A DNA stretch of 17,205 bases, from NCBI GenBank assembly GCA_905214325.1, contig CAJMLT010000032.1:1-17205 (forward strand). The letters run 5' to 3'. Positions 6,485-14,445 of the stretch are shown here, one piece after another. Both the position numbers and the translations under genes were made by a program. The notes beneath the pieces are model-generated. The model ran no database searches. It worked only from the letters and a program-made list of their open reading frames with translations, and was not told the origin of the DNA. This DNA is from an uncultured bacterium (GTDB taxonomy: Bacteria; Actinomycetota; Coriobacteriia; Coriobacteriales; Eggerthellaceae). Each line of letters opens with the position of its first letter. The stretch's first letter is position 1.

Positions 6485-7243
6485 ATGGACAAAAAGATCG
6501 TTCAAACGGCAGGAAGAGATCAGTTAGGGGAATTCGCTCCCCTCTTCGCCCATCTCAACGACGACATCCTGTTCGGCGAAGTATGGAACGACTCGGCCAT
6601 CACGCTTAAAACGCGTTCCATCATCACGGTGGTGAGCCTCATGGCATCGGGCATCACCGATTCGTCGTTGCGCTACCACCTTCAAAACGCCAAGCAACAC
6701 GGCGTTACGAAGGAGGAAATCACCGCCATCATCACCCACGTGGCTTTCTATGTGGGATGGCCGAAGGGCTGGGCCGTATTCCACTTGGCCGGGGAAGTCT
6801 GGAATGAAACGACGGATGAACTCAGCGATAAGGATCGCTACCAGAACACCCTCTTCTTTCCCATCGGGCAACCCAATGACGGATTCGCGCAATACTTCGT
6901 GGGGCAAAGCTACCTTGCCGCCCTCTCCACCGAGCAGGTACCGCTGTTCAACGTGACCTTCGAACCGGGCTGCCGCAACAACTGGCACATACATCATGCA
7001 AGCACAGGTGGTGGCCAGATGCTCATCTGCGTCGGCGGACGCGGTTATTATCAGCAATGGGGCGAAGAGCCCGTCGAGATGACCCCGGGCACGATCATTC
7101 ACATTCCGGCTGAGGTCAAACATTGGCACGGCGCGGCACCGACGAGTTGGTTTTCGCATCTCGCCATCGAAGTCGCAGGCGAAAACACTTCGAACGAATG
7201 GTTGGAAGCGGTCGATGATGAGGTGTACGGAAAGCTGGACTGA
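6485..7243 (+). CDS. Carboxymuconolactone-decarboxylase-like/cupin fusion protein
   Basis: Encodes 252 residues. Residues about 15-110 form an AhpD/carboxymuconolactone-decarboxylase-like helical domain (NDDILFGEVW, TRSIITVVSLMASGITDSSLRYHL, EEITAIITHVAFYVGWP), without the CxxC of peroxidatic AhpD. Residues about 150-235 form a cupin with metal-ligand candidates H168-I-H170, Q178 and H213. Such fusions are common in anaerobes and are usually annotated only by domain; a redox or electrophile-detoxifying role is plausible. A good ribosome site (AAGGAAGG, 8 nt upstream) fixes the ATG at 6485 although the frame is open further upstream. It sits alone behind a MerR-type promoter, as do related genes in AdhR regulons (for example yraC in Bacillus subtilis). 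It meets the DegV gene tail to tail with 6 bp between stops. Confidence 0.87.
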   Translation: MDKKIVQTAGRDQLGEFAPLFAHLNDDILFGEVWNDSAITLKTRSIITVVSLMASGITDSSLRYHLQNAKQHGVTKEEITAIITHVAFYVGWPKGWAVFHLAGEVWNETTDELSDKDRYQNTLFFPIGQPNDGFAQYFVGQSYLAALSTEQVPLFNVTFEPGCRNNWHIHHASTGGGQMLICVGGRGYYQQWGEEPVEMTPGTIIHIPAEVKHWHGAAPTSWFSHLAIEVAGENTSNEWLEAVDDEVYGKLD

Positions 7244-7249
7244 CATCCG

Positions 7250-8104
7250 TCAATCCATTACCACCCGGCCAAACGCGCTCATATCGATCGACTGGATAGC
7301 CACGCACAGCGGTCCCCCTTGGGTTATGAAGGCGGGACCCAATTCGAATACCCCGAAGCGGCACTTCGGCAAAGCATTCTTCAATCGTTCCAACGCGGTA
7401 TGGGCATCCTTGGCGTTGTCGGCGTGGCTTACGCTGATGTAGTGACCCTCGCCGACACCCCGCTTCTTCATATCGGCGATGACGGCATCGACGCCCTTCT
7501 TGAAATTACGGGCCAGAACCAAACGCTCCAAGCGCATCCCGTCTTCGGTCTGCCGCATGACGGGCTCGGCCCTGACGAGGTGAACCACCTTCGCCGCAAG
7601 TGGAGTCAAACGACCCCCGCGACGCAGATAGTCGAAATCTTCGGGAAGAAGATAGGAATGGGCGCTGTCGATAAGCGGTTTGAGTTCGCTTAGCACCTCG
7701 CCCACAGTGGAGCGACATTTCGCCAGCTCCGCCGCGCACAGCGCCAAAGCGCGCTGGGGAACGCAAAGCGTTTTGGAATTCACCACATGAATCCGCTCGG
7801 GATGGCGCGCCTGAGCTTTGAGACCACACGCCACCTCATAGGTTCCCGAAAGACCGGCGGCCATGGTGAGATGCAACACCTCTTCATCGGTGTCGTAGGC
7901 GGACAACGTGGCCTCGGGGCTCGGAGAGGAACTGGTGGGCATACAACCCTCACGGATGAGATCGAGAAAGGCATCGGCCGACATTTCCTCGTATTCAGCC
8001 CACGCTCTACCGTTGATGGAAACGGAAAGCGGCAACACCTCTATGCCGCGCGCAGCGCCTTGTTCTATGGTGAACATGACGGAGGAATCGGTGACGATCT
8101 TCAT
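7250..8104 (-). CDS. DegV-family fatty-acid-binding protein
   Basis: Encodes 284 residues, the normal length for the DegV/FakB family, which holds a fatty acid in the cytoplasm for phosphorylation by the kinase FakA. The family landmarks are visible: MKIVTDSS at the N-terminus, the T57-S-S-S-P-S-P loop, the A-G84-L-S-G-T-Y motif that binds the fatty acid head group, and Y159-L-R-R-G-G-R165 in the second domain. The ATG at 8104 gives the conserved start. Its ribosome site is weak (GAAAGAG), and an in-frame GTG at 8164 would add 20 non-conserved residues. No FakA or DAK2-domain kinase is nearby, so the partner must be encoded elsewhere. It is a single-gene unit convergent with the CMD-cupin gene. 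Confidence 0.9.
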   Translation of the reverse strand: MKIVTDSSVMFTIEQGAARGIEVLPLSVSINGRAWAEYEEMSADAFLDLIREGCMPTSSSPSPEATLSAYDTDEEVLHLTMAAGLSGTYEVACGLKAQARHPERIHVVNSKTLCVPQRALALCAAELAKCRSTVGEVLSELKPLIDSAHSYLLPEDFDYLRRGGRLTPLAAKVVHLVRAEPVMRQTEDGMRLERLVLARNFKKGVDAVIADMKKRGVGEGHYISVSHADNAKDAHTALERLKNALPKCRFGVFELGPAFITQGGPLCVAIQSIDMSAFGRVVMD

Positions 8105-8421
8105 GGGAGGCTCTTTCTCGACGGGCGTGATTGAGAAGGTGGGTCTTTCCTCTTCATGGCACACGCGAAGAGTAGGCCCATTATGATGGCTGCTCCATCA
8201 CTTGCAAGCAAAAACCGTCCGTTAATTTTCCATTATTGACCGGGCAGCCGCATCACCCCTGATGAGGACATGTTCATCGATGAAAAAGAGGGTGAAATAT
8301 CCGTCGGGTAATGCCCGTCATCACAAACCATCCACTGATCACGGAACACGAAGGGGTCGTTAGGCTTTATACTTATGAGCCCTGATGCAACAACGTCAAC
8401 CAAACGGGAAGCGAGTAGGCC
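8105..8421. other. Divergent intergenic region between DegV and PurF-like genes
   Basis: This 317-bp stretch has no convincing gene. It must hold both divergent promoters. For the plus-strand cluster a -10-like TATACT is seen at 8368-8373, about 50 bp before the start, without a good -35. A weak inverted repeat (CGGG/CCCG around 8304-8316) is present. No riboswitch or PurR-type site is recognised. Confidence 0.5.
8180..8207 (-). promoter_or_regulatory. Candidate promoter of the DegV gene
   Basis: On the minus strand TTGCAA (8207-8202) and CATAAT (8185-8180) are separated by 16 bp, a fair sigma-70-type match. It predicts a leader of roughly 70 nt to the ATG at 8104, which also argues against the upstream GTG start at 8164. 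Confidence 0.4.
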
Positions 8422-9846
8422 ATGGGTGGATTTTTCGGAGCAACCTCACATCGCGATGTGGTGCTGGATGTGTTTTTCGGCGTGGATTACCACTCACATC
8501 TGGGAACGCGACGCGCCGGCATGATCATCCACGATCATGAAGATGGTTTCCAACGGCAGATCCACTCCATCGAAAACACGCCGTTCCGCACGCGCTTCGA
8601 GGATGACCTTCCCGATTTCCACGGATGCAGCGGCATCGGTTGCATCAGCGACACCGATCCACAGCCCCTTCTCGTTCGCTCGCATCTGGGCCTGTTCGCC
8701 CTGACCACGGTGGGTGCCATCAACAATGCCGAGGAATTGGTCGAATCCTATTTCGCCGAAGGGCGTACCCAGTTCATGGCCATGAGTTCCGGGGCCGTCA
8801 ACACCACCGAACTGGTCGCCGCTCTCATCAATCAGAAGGACGACTTCGTCTCCGGGATCAAATTCGCACAGAACGCCATCGAAGGGTCGCTGACCCTGCT
8901 TATCATGACTTCCGACGGCGGCATCATCGCCGCGCGTGACGGATTGGGCCGTTTGCCCGTGCTCATAGGAAAGAACGACGACGGCCATTGCATCTCCTTC
9001 GAGTCCTTCGCCTACCACAAACTGGGCTACGACGACGAATACGAACTGGGACCGGGCGAGATCGTCCACATCGATGCCGACGGATACCGCACCATCGCGC
9101 CGGCCGGGAAAGACATGAAGATCTGCGCCTTCCTGTGGACCTATTACGGCTACCCCAACTCGAACTACGAAGGGGTCAACGTCGAGGTGATGCGCTACCG
9201 CAACGGCACCATCATGGCACGCGACGAAGCTGCGCGAGATGCCATTCCCGACGTCGACTACGTTGCCGGCGTCCCCGATTCGGGCATCCCCCATGCGATA
9301 GGGTATTCCACACAATCCCAAGCGCCCTTCGCCCGCCCCTTCATCAAATACACCCCCACCTGGCCGCGCTCCTTCATGCCCGCCAACCAAAGCGTCCGCA
9401 ACCGGGTGGCGAAGATGAAGCAGATTCCCGTGCCTGAACTGATCAATGGTAAAAAGCTCCTGTTCGTGGACGACTCCATCGTGCGCGGCACCCAACTCCG
9501 TGAAACCGTCGACTTCCTCTACGAATCGGGTGCCACGGAAGTACATATGCGCTCGGCCTGTCCTCCCATCATGTTCGGTTGTAAGTACCTGAGTTTTTCC
9601 AGCAGTAAATCGGAAATGGACCTCATCGCGCGTCGTGTCGTGCAAGATCTGGAAGGCGAAGAGGGCGCAGACCATCTCGCCGAATACGCCGACAGCACGA
9701 CCGAACGGGGCACCTGCCTCCTCCGTTCCATCTGCGAACAGCTGGGCTTCGATTCGCTGGGCTACCAATCGCTCGAAGGCATGATCGAGGCCATAGGAAT
9801 CGATCGCGACAAAATCTGCACCTATTGTTGGACGGGCGAGGAGTAA
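8422..9846 (+). CDS. Amidophosphoribosyltransferase (PurF) paralogue lacking the catalytic Cys
   Basis: Encodes 474 residues, the length of PurF, with an N-terminal Ntn-glutaminase domain (1-about 230) and a C-terminal phosphoribosyltransferase domain. PurF normally begins M-C-G-I with Cys as the nucleophile; this protein begins M-G-G-F-F-G, so position 2 is Gly and glutamine hydrolysis should be lost. The PRPP loop is intact (F-V-D350-D351-S-I-V-R-G-T). Fe-S ligands matching the Bacillus-type enzyme look kept: C235, C387 and C466-T-Y-C469. It may use free ammonia, bind PRPP as a sensor, or act on another amine. I recall Gly2 homologues being annotated simply as PurF in other gut bacteria, but know of no assigned function. 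The ribosome site is weak. It heads a four-gene plus-strand cluster with a lipoprotein, acetate kinase and a guanine deaminase-like gene. Confidence 0.85.
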   Translation: MGGFFGATSHRDVVLDVFFGVDYHSHLGTRRAGMIIHDHEDGFQRQIHSIENTPFRTRFEDDLPDFHGCSGIGCISDTDPQPLLVRSHLGLFALTTVGAINNAEELVESYFAEGRTQFMAMSSGAVNTTELVAALINQKDDFVSGIKFAQNAIEGSLTLLIMTSDGGIIAARDGLGRLPVLIGKNDDGHCISFESFAYHKLGYDDEYELGPGEIVHIDADGYRTIAPAGKDMKICAFLWTYYGYPNSNYEGVNVEVMRYRNGTIMARDEAARDAIPDVDYVAGVPDSGIPHAIGYSTQSQAPFARPFIKYTPTWPRSFMPANQSVRNRVAKMKQIPVPELINGKKLLFVDDSIVRGTQLRETVDFLYESGATEVHMRSACPPIMFGCKYLSFSSSKSEMDLIARRVVQDLEGEEGADHLAEYADSTTERGTCLLRSICEQLGFDSLGYQSLEGMIEAIGIDRDKICTYCWTGEE

Positions 9847-9885
9847 TATCGGATTAGACGTTTCACCACGATAGCGAGGAGCATC

Positions 9886-10362
9886 ATGTCCTTATCGAAG
9901 AAACTGCGTTTCACTTTCATCTGCTGCATCACGGCCTGCTGTCTTTTCGCCCTTACGGCCTGTTCGTCGGGTCAATCGTCGGAGGACAAGGATTATTCGT
10001 CGCTACCCGACACCATCAATCTACAGATCGGCGATGCAACCCATACCGTGACCTTCGAAAAGAATGCCGCCTCCGATTCGCTCACCACGCTTTTCCCCCT
10101 CTATTCGCTCATCATCGACAAAGACGGCACGCACAAGCAGTTCCAGATTCCCCGCAATATGGAACTTGCCGATGAACATATCGACACCGCCCACGCGGGA
10201 GACATCTTCCTCAACGGACCGGTGCTGGTGGAAGTCTACTACGCCGATGCCGAAATCAACGCCAACCGCTCCCGTATCGGACACATCGACGACACCACGG
10301 GGCTCGAAGAGGCCCTCAACGTGAAGAACGTACAACTCGTCTTCGACTACCGACAAGCCTGA
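9886..10362 (+). CDS. Lipoprotein with cyclophilin-like domain
   Basis: Encodes 158 residues. A lysine-containing N-region and hydrophobic core end in the lipobox L23-T-A-C26, followed by a Ser-rich tether, so it is an anchored lipoprotein. The remainder (about 43-156) resembles the small cyclophilin-like fold family: INLQIGDATHTVTF, a central PLYSLII and IPRNME segment, the HAGDIFLNGPVLVEVYYAD block and IGHIDD. The usual residues of peptidyl-prolyl isomerases are not evident, so enzymatic activity is uncertain. An AGGAG site precedes the ATG. It lies 39 bp after the PurF paralogue and 17 bp before acetate kinase, so it is probably co-transcribed. An outer-surface lipoprotein between two cytoplasmic enzymes is an odd placing. 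Lipoprotein assignment is secure, the domain less so. Confidence 0.75.
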   Translation: MSLSKKLRFTFICCITACCLFALTACSSGQSSEDKDYSSLPDTINLQIGDATHTVTFEKNAASDSLTTLFPLYSLIIDKDGTHKQFQIPRNMELADEHIDTAHAGDIFLNGPVLVEVYYADAEINANRSRIGHIDDTTGLEEALNVKNVQLVFDYRQA

Positions 10363-10379
10363 TCGAGAGGGGATCTGCG

Positions 10380-11591
10380 ATGATCGTATTGGTGATAAAC
10401 GCGGGAAGCTCCACGCTCAAAAGCCAACTCATCCAAACGGACGGCAAGATCTGTCTGATGAAGGCATTGGCCGAGAAGATAGGTGACGAGGATGCCTTCA
10501 TGAACGTATCCTTCCCGCCCGCCACGGAAAAGCACAGCTATTCGGTAGCCGGGCTCTCCATCGCCCAATGCCTGGTTAAACTGCTCGACATTCTGGTGGA
10601 GGCAAAGGAATCCCCCATCCATTCGCTTGACGAAATAGAAGCCATAGGTAATCGCGTCGTTTCGGGCGGAGAATACTTCACCCACTCGACGCTCATCGAT
10701 GACGCCGCCTTCAGGCAGATCAAAGCCTGCGAGGCGCTGGCGCCACTGCACAATCCTCCGGCTGACGCCTGCATCGAACTGTTGCGCGAACGCCTGCCCG
10801 GCACCCCTCAGGTGGCCGTATTCGATACCGCCTTCCATCAAACCATGCCCCCGAAGGCCTACCTCTATCCCCTTCCCATGCGCTATTACGAGCAGTACCA
10901 TATCCGCCGCTACGGCGCACACGGAACCTCTCATCGTTACGCCGCGCAGCAGGCCGCCTATCTTCTGGGTAAGCCCCTGCAGGACGTGGGACTCATCACC
11001 TGTCATTTGGGAAGCGGCGGCAGCATCACCGCGGTCAACCACGGCGAGTCGATCGACACCACCATGGGATTCACCCCCTTGGAGGGGCTTATGATGGGTA
11101 CGCGCAGCGGGTCCATCGACCCCGCCATCGTCACCTACATCATGCGTCGTGACGGCATCAGCTTCGATGAGATGGACAGGATCCTCAACAAAGAATCCGG
11201 TATTCTGGGCGTATCAGGCCTGAGCAGCGACATGCGCGACGTCCTGCAGGCGGCTCAGGATGGCAACGAAGCCGCCGAGCTGGCCATCCAGATGTATGTC
11301 TACAAGATACAGAAGGCCATCGGTTCGTTTTACGCATCCATGACCGTCACCGATGCAGTGGTGGTGACGGCGGGCATAGGCGAAAACAGCGCCGAGTTGC
11401 GAAAGCGCATTTTTTCGGGACTCGCCCACATGGGAATGATTCTGGATGAAGAGAAAAACGATGTCGTCGGCGCTATCGGCACGAACCGCATCGTGTCCAT
11501 CGACGATTCCCCCATCAAGATCTGCGTCGTCACCACCGACGAGGAAATGCGTATCGCCCGCGAAACGGATGCACTGGTGTCCCAAGCATAG
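10380..11591 (+). CDS. ackA: Acetate kinase (short-chain acyl kinase)
   Basis: Encodes 403 residues, full length for AckA, which converts acetyl phosphate and ADP to acetate and ATP in the cytoplasm. Conserved features include N7 in VINAGSSTLK, R92, D149 in VFDTAFHQTMP, H181 in YGAHGTSH, R242 in MGTRSG, the HLGSGGSI phosphate loop, and GIGENS. Several normally invariant neighbours differ: N91 and S95 in NRVVSGG (usually His in HRVVHGG), A180 where Phe lines the acetate pocket (YGFHGTSH), and S245 in TRSGSIDP (usually Asp). A wider pocket could accept a longer acid. GAGAGGGG precedes the ATG. No phosphotransacetylase gene lies beside it, unlike the common pta-ackA pair; its neighbours are a lipoprotein and a guanine deaminase-like gene. 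Confidence 0.92.
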   Translation: MIVLVINAGSSTLKSQLIQTDGKICLMKALAEKIGDEDAFMNVSFPPATEKHSYSVAGLSIAQCLVKLLDILVEAKESPIHSLDEIEAIGNRVVSGGEYFTHSTLIDDAAFRQIKACEALAPLHNPPADACIELLRERLPGTPQVAVFDTAFHQTMPPKAYLYPLPMRYYEQYHIRRYGAHGTSHRYAAQQAAYLLGKPLQDVGLITCHLGSGGSITAVNHGESIDTTMGFTPLEGLMMGTRSGSIDPAIVTYIMRRDGISFDEMDRILNKESGILGVSGLSSDMRDVLQAAQDGNEAAELAIQMYVYKIQKAIGSFYASMTVTDAVVVTAGIGENSAELRKRIFSGLAHMGMILDEEKNDVVGAIGTNRIVSIDDSPIKICVVTTDEEMRIARETDALVSQA

Positions 11592-11672
11592 AAGGATGCG
11601 GGGGGGTGGTCGGATCGGACGCACGATGCTTTCTGCGAACAGCCGACAAACCCGACGATCGGAAGGTGTTCC

Positions 11673-12125
11673 ATGGATTTCATGGCCGAAGCACTCGATG
11701 AAGCATACAGGGGAATAGAAGCCCACCATGGAGGCCCCTTCGGCTGCGTGGTGGTGCAAGATGGTCACATCGTCGGACGCGGCCACAACCGTGTTCTGGC
11801 CGCAAACGATGCTACCTGTCATGCGGAAATGGAGGCCATCCGCGACGCCTGCCACACGCTGGGCACCTACGATCTTTCCCGCTGCGACCTCTATACCACC
11901 GCCGAGCCCTGCCCCATGTGTCTGGGGGCCATCCTCTGGGCCAATATCGGCACCGTCTACTACGGATGCTCACGTACCGACTCCGCCGAAATAGGCTTTC
12001 GCGATCAGGCCTTCTACGACCTCATGAACGGCGGCGTCACCTCGCCTGCCCTCCATCAGATGGATCGACAGCGCTGCAAGGAGCTGTTCCGCGCCTACGC
12101 GATGAGCGATCACCGTCTCTACTGA
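11673..12125 (+). CDS. guaD: Guanine deaminase-like nucleoside/base deaminase
   Basis: Encodes 150 residues of the cytidine-deaminase fold with the zinc site H50-A51-E52 and P79-C80-P-M-C83. The overall pattern (GGPFG, a HAE helix with MEAIRDACHTLGTYDL, EPCPMCLGAILWA, then TDSAEIGFRDQAFYDLM) is closer to Bacillus-type guanine deaminase (guanine to xanthine plus ammonia) than to the tRNA editor TadA. A terminal Tyr, as in GuaD where the C-terminus caps a partner active site, supports this. GGAAGG lies before the ATG; Met4 is another possible start. It follows acetate kinase by 81 bp and its stop is 7 bp from that of the convergent GATase-like gene. Deaminase family is secure; guanine as substrate is likely but not proven. 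Confidence 0.83.
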   Translation: MDFMAEALDEAYRGIEAHHGGPFGCVVVQDGHIVGRGHNRVLAANDATCHAEMEAIRDACHTLGTYDLSRCDLYTTAEPCPMCLGAILWANIGTVYYGCSRTDSAEIGFRDQAFYDLMNGGVTSPALHQMDRQRCKELFRAYAMSDHRLY

Positions 12126-12132
12126 AAAACCC

Positions 12133-12930
12133 TCACCTGCGAGCCCGAAAAGCCAGCCGGGCACGTTGAGCGCGTTTCTTGTTTCGGTTCGTAGAATCGG
12201 GTTCCGCACCATCACCGTCGCCATCGGCACACGCGTCCACGAACGCCTGCAGGATCGAACGTTGGTCCCCATCGATATTCCAAAGGCACTCGGGATGCCA
12301 CTGTACGGCCCACACGAAACGCTTCGAAGGATATCGAAATGCTTCGACAAGACCGTCGGGAGCATAAGCCATAGGTGAGAGCTGGAAGGAAAGCGAGCGA
12401 ATTCCCTGATGATGGCAACTGTTGACCCGTATGGTCTTCTTTCGTAGCAACGCATAAAGCGGTGTATCGGGAGTCAATGATACCTCATGCCAAAAAGCAC
12501 TATAGGGTGGTGTCATCGAGTGCGATATCGCCTCGGGCATCTGCAAGGCGATATCCTGATACAGCGTTCCGCCCAAGGCCGCATTGATGAACTGGGCTCC
12601 CCGACAAATCCCCAGCAGCGGCATATCCACCATGAGTGCACGCTCCAAAATCGCATGCTCCATACGATCCCGCCCTCGATGACTCGGGCCACAGATACTC
12701 AGACGCTTCTCTTCGTAAAGCGAGGGGTCGACGTCGTGTCCTCCGGTCAGCAGAATCCCATCACAAAGGGCAAGCATCGCCTCCGTGTCGGCGGCTTCGG
12801 CATCGAGGGGCAAGATGATAGGCAGGGCTCCGCAGGCCACCAGACCATCCAGATAGCCGGGCAACATCCAAATACTGTCCTTCTCGTCGTCGAACAGCGG
12901 CGTGACACCGATAATCGGTTTACCCTCCAT
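12133..12930 (-). CDS. Class I glutamine amidotransferase-like gamma-glutamyl hydrolase (peptidase C26, PuuD-like)
   Basis: Encodes 265 residues from the ATG at 12930 (AGGTG 6 nt upstream); a GTG at 12939 would add three. In the longer numbering the triad is C112 in the nucleophile elbow LLGICRGAQF, with H215 and E217 in QWHPE. Other family marks are the LLTGGHDVDPSLY loop (64-75), GGTLYQDI and NSCHHQGI. These fit PuuD-type hydrolases, which cut gamma-glutamyl-GABA and similar gamma-glutamyl amides in the cytoplasm. The tail after about 245 is basic and low in complexity (KKRAQRARLAFRARR). It is the last gene of the dehydrogenase operon, its start less than 20 bp after the DAO-subunit stop, so it probably prepares or processes the same substrate. 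No gamma-glutamyl ligase is in the window. Confidence 0.88.
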   Translation of the reverse strand: MEGKPIIGVTPLFDDEKDSIWMLPGYLDGLVACGALPIILPLDAEAADTEAMLALCDGILLTGGHDVDPSLYEEKRLSICGPSHRGRDRMEHAILERALMVDMPLLGICRGAQFINAALGGTLYQDIALQMPEAISHSMTPPYSAFWHEVSLTPDTPLYALLRKKTIRVNSCHHQGIRSLSFQLSPMAYAPDGLVEAFRYPSKRFVWAVQWHPECLWNIDGDQRSILQAFVDACADGDGDGAEPDSTNRNKKRAQRARLAFRARR

Positions 12931-12949
12931 CACGGACACCTGGATTCCC

Positions 12950-14080
12950 TTAGAATTTCGCCTTGAAACGATCGTAGTGCAAGCCTCCGATGTCGACGGT
13001 CGTTTCGCCGGTAGCTATGAGTTCGGCCAAGGTGTAACCGACAGCCGGAGAAATACCGAAACCATGCGCGTTGAAACCATAGGCGCTCACCAAGCCGGGG
13101 ACTTCTTCGCACGTGCCGAGAACGGGAACGCCATCGGGCGTGATGTCTATCCAGCCGGCCCAGGTTCGCACGATATTCATATCGGCCAAGCGGGGAAAGT
13201 ACTTCATGATACCGCGACACACGCAAGGTGCCGTGGTAGCGGTTGCAGGGGTTTTCACATCATAGAAATCGAAACCCTCCAAGTCGTCATCGCCGCCGAA
13301 GACGAAGGATCCGTGATTGGTCTGGCCACCGTAGAAATCCGCCTCCGCCGTTCCTAACATCGTATCGAACATGTGAGGTTGCGCCTCCGTGACAAGACAG
13401 TGATCGATACGGGGGCGTACCGGTGCATTGATTTCCACGGTAGCGAGGATTTCCTTGGATTGAGCACCTGCACACACCATGACCGTATCCGCTTCATAAA
13501 CGCCATGTTCGGCGATAACCTCCCGAACGCGACCCTTTCTCTTCTTCAGCCCGACAACCTTCTCGCCGGTTACGAACGTGACACCCATAGCGAGCGCGTT
13601 TTTATAGAATCCCAATCCCGTCTTGAGCGGATTGGCGTGCCCATCGGTGGGGCACCAGCTGGCGCCGATGACCTCTTCGGAGAGAAAGGGGTTGATCTGA
13701 CGAGCCTCTGCGCCCGAAATCATACTCACGCCAACACCGCATGCGGCGGCGCGATCAGCCAATCCGGTCAGAATCTCAACATGCTTTTCGGTCTTACCGA
13801 GACGAAGATTCCCCCCTTGGTTATATTCGACGTCCACGCCCAATTCTTCACCAAGCGTCGGCCAGATGTGCGCAACGCCGTATTGAGCCAAAGGCAGTTC
13901 TCGTGGATCTCGCCCTGACTGACGGACACCACCGGCATTGCGGGAAGACCCCCCATTGAGCATCGTCGGCTGCGCCTCCAAAACGATCACATCACTCATG
14001 CCGCGTTTTGCCAGATAGTAAGCCGTCGCACACCCTTCGATGCCGCCGCCGATGATGATGACTTCTGCAGTTCTGTTCAT
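12950..14080 (-). CDS. DAO-family FAD dehydrogenase, catalytic subunit (proline/sarcosine/opine type)
   Basis: Encodes 376 residues. The Rossmann dinucleotide motif GGGIEG (11-16) and E35 bind FAD. The GGSSRNAGGVRQ segment (43-54) and the C-terminal GWIDITPDGVPVLG and GFNAHGFGISPAVG blocks are typical of the beta/B subunits of sarcosine oxidase, HcnC, octopine/nopaline oxidase and archaeal proline dehydrogenase. It should oxidise a C-N bond of a secondary or D-amino acid to an imine; the exact substrate cannot be read from the sequence. The ATG at 14080 has AAGGCGG 5 nt upstream and starts 10 bp after the BFD-type gene stop. A longer reading would run into the upstream gene. The partners that would pass its electrons on (BFD protein, FAD/Fe-S protein, [2Fe-2S] protein) are directly upstream. 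Confidence 0.88.
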   Translation of the reverse strand: MNRTAEVIIIGGGIEGCATAYYLAKRGMSDVIVLEAQPTMLNGGSSRNAGGVRQSGRDPRELPLAQYGVAHIWPTLGEELGVDVEYNQGGNLRLGKTEKHVEILTGLADRAAACGVGVSMISGAEARQINPFLSEEVIGASWCPTDGHANPLKTGLGFYKNALAMGVTFVTGEKVVGLKKRKGRVREVIAEHGVYEADTVMVCAGAQSKEILATVEINAPVRPRIDHCLVTEAQPHMFDTMLGTAEADFYGGQTNHGSFVFGGDDDLEGFDFYDVKTPATATTAPCVCRGIMKYFPRLADMNIVRTWAGWIDITPDGVPVLGTCEEVPGLVSAYGFNAHGFGISPAVGYTLAELIATGETTVDIGGLHYDRFKAKF

Positions 14081-14090
14081 GGTATCCGCC

Positions 14091-14411
14091 TTAAAAACGT
14101 TCATTTCCGAGTTCTTGCATCTCAAGAGGCCGCATGGGAGCGCGGGCGGCAGGATGCTGCAATTCCTCACGCGTGCATGCCAACTCCCGAGCGGCGATTC
14201 CCTGAATCAATTTGGTACACGTTCTGCCCTGACATAAACCCATCGCGCAGCGCGTGAAACGTCTGATTTCGGGAAATGTCGCAAGACCGTCATGAATGGC
14301 TCGGCGGATATCCCCTTTGGTTATCTCCTCGCAGCGACAGACGATCATATCGTCATCGGGCTCGGACTCGAACGACTCGGGGTTGTAGCGTCTGATAAGC
14401 GGGGTTGTCAC
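14091..14411 (-). CDS. BFD-type [2Fe-2S]-binding protein
   Basis: Encodes 106 residues with the bacterioferritin-associated-ferredoxin-like cluster motif C25-x-C27 and C55-x4-C60, in the typical setting VCRCEEIT...FTRCAMGLCQGRTC; C65 is an extra Cys. In HcnB, OoxA and similar proteins this domain is the C-terminal part of the FAD/NAD(P) subunit; here it is a separate gene. It should carry one [2Fe-2S] cluster between the DAO subunit and the diaphorase-like subunit. The start is a GTG at 14411, chosen because AAGGAG lies 6 nt upstream; the first ATG would remove the residues before Met22, close to the first Cys. It is 10 bp upstream of the DAO gene and 34 bp after the FAD/Fe-S gene. Confidence 0.85.
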   Translation of the reverse strand: MTTPLIRRYNPESFESEPDDDMIVCRCEEITKGDIRRAIHDGLATFPEIRRFTRCAMGLCQGRTCTKLIQGIAARELACTREELQHPAARAPMRPLEMQELGNERF

Positions 14412-14445
14412 GATTACTCCTTCATTCGTGGTGGACGATAGCCGG

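Noticed and set aside
8494..9768. Long open frame antisense to the PurF paralogue
   Set aside because: It lies wholly opposite a gene with conserved motifs, shows no recognisable domain, and is a by-product of GC-rich codon use.
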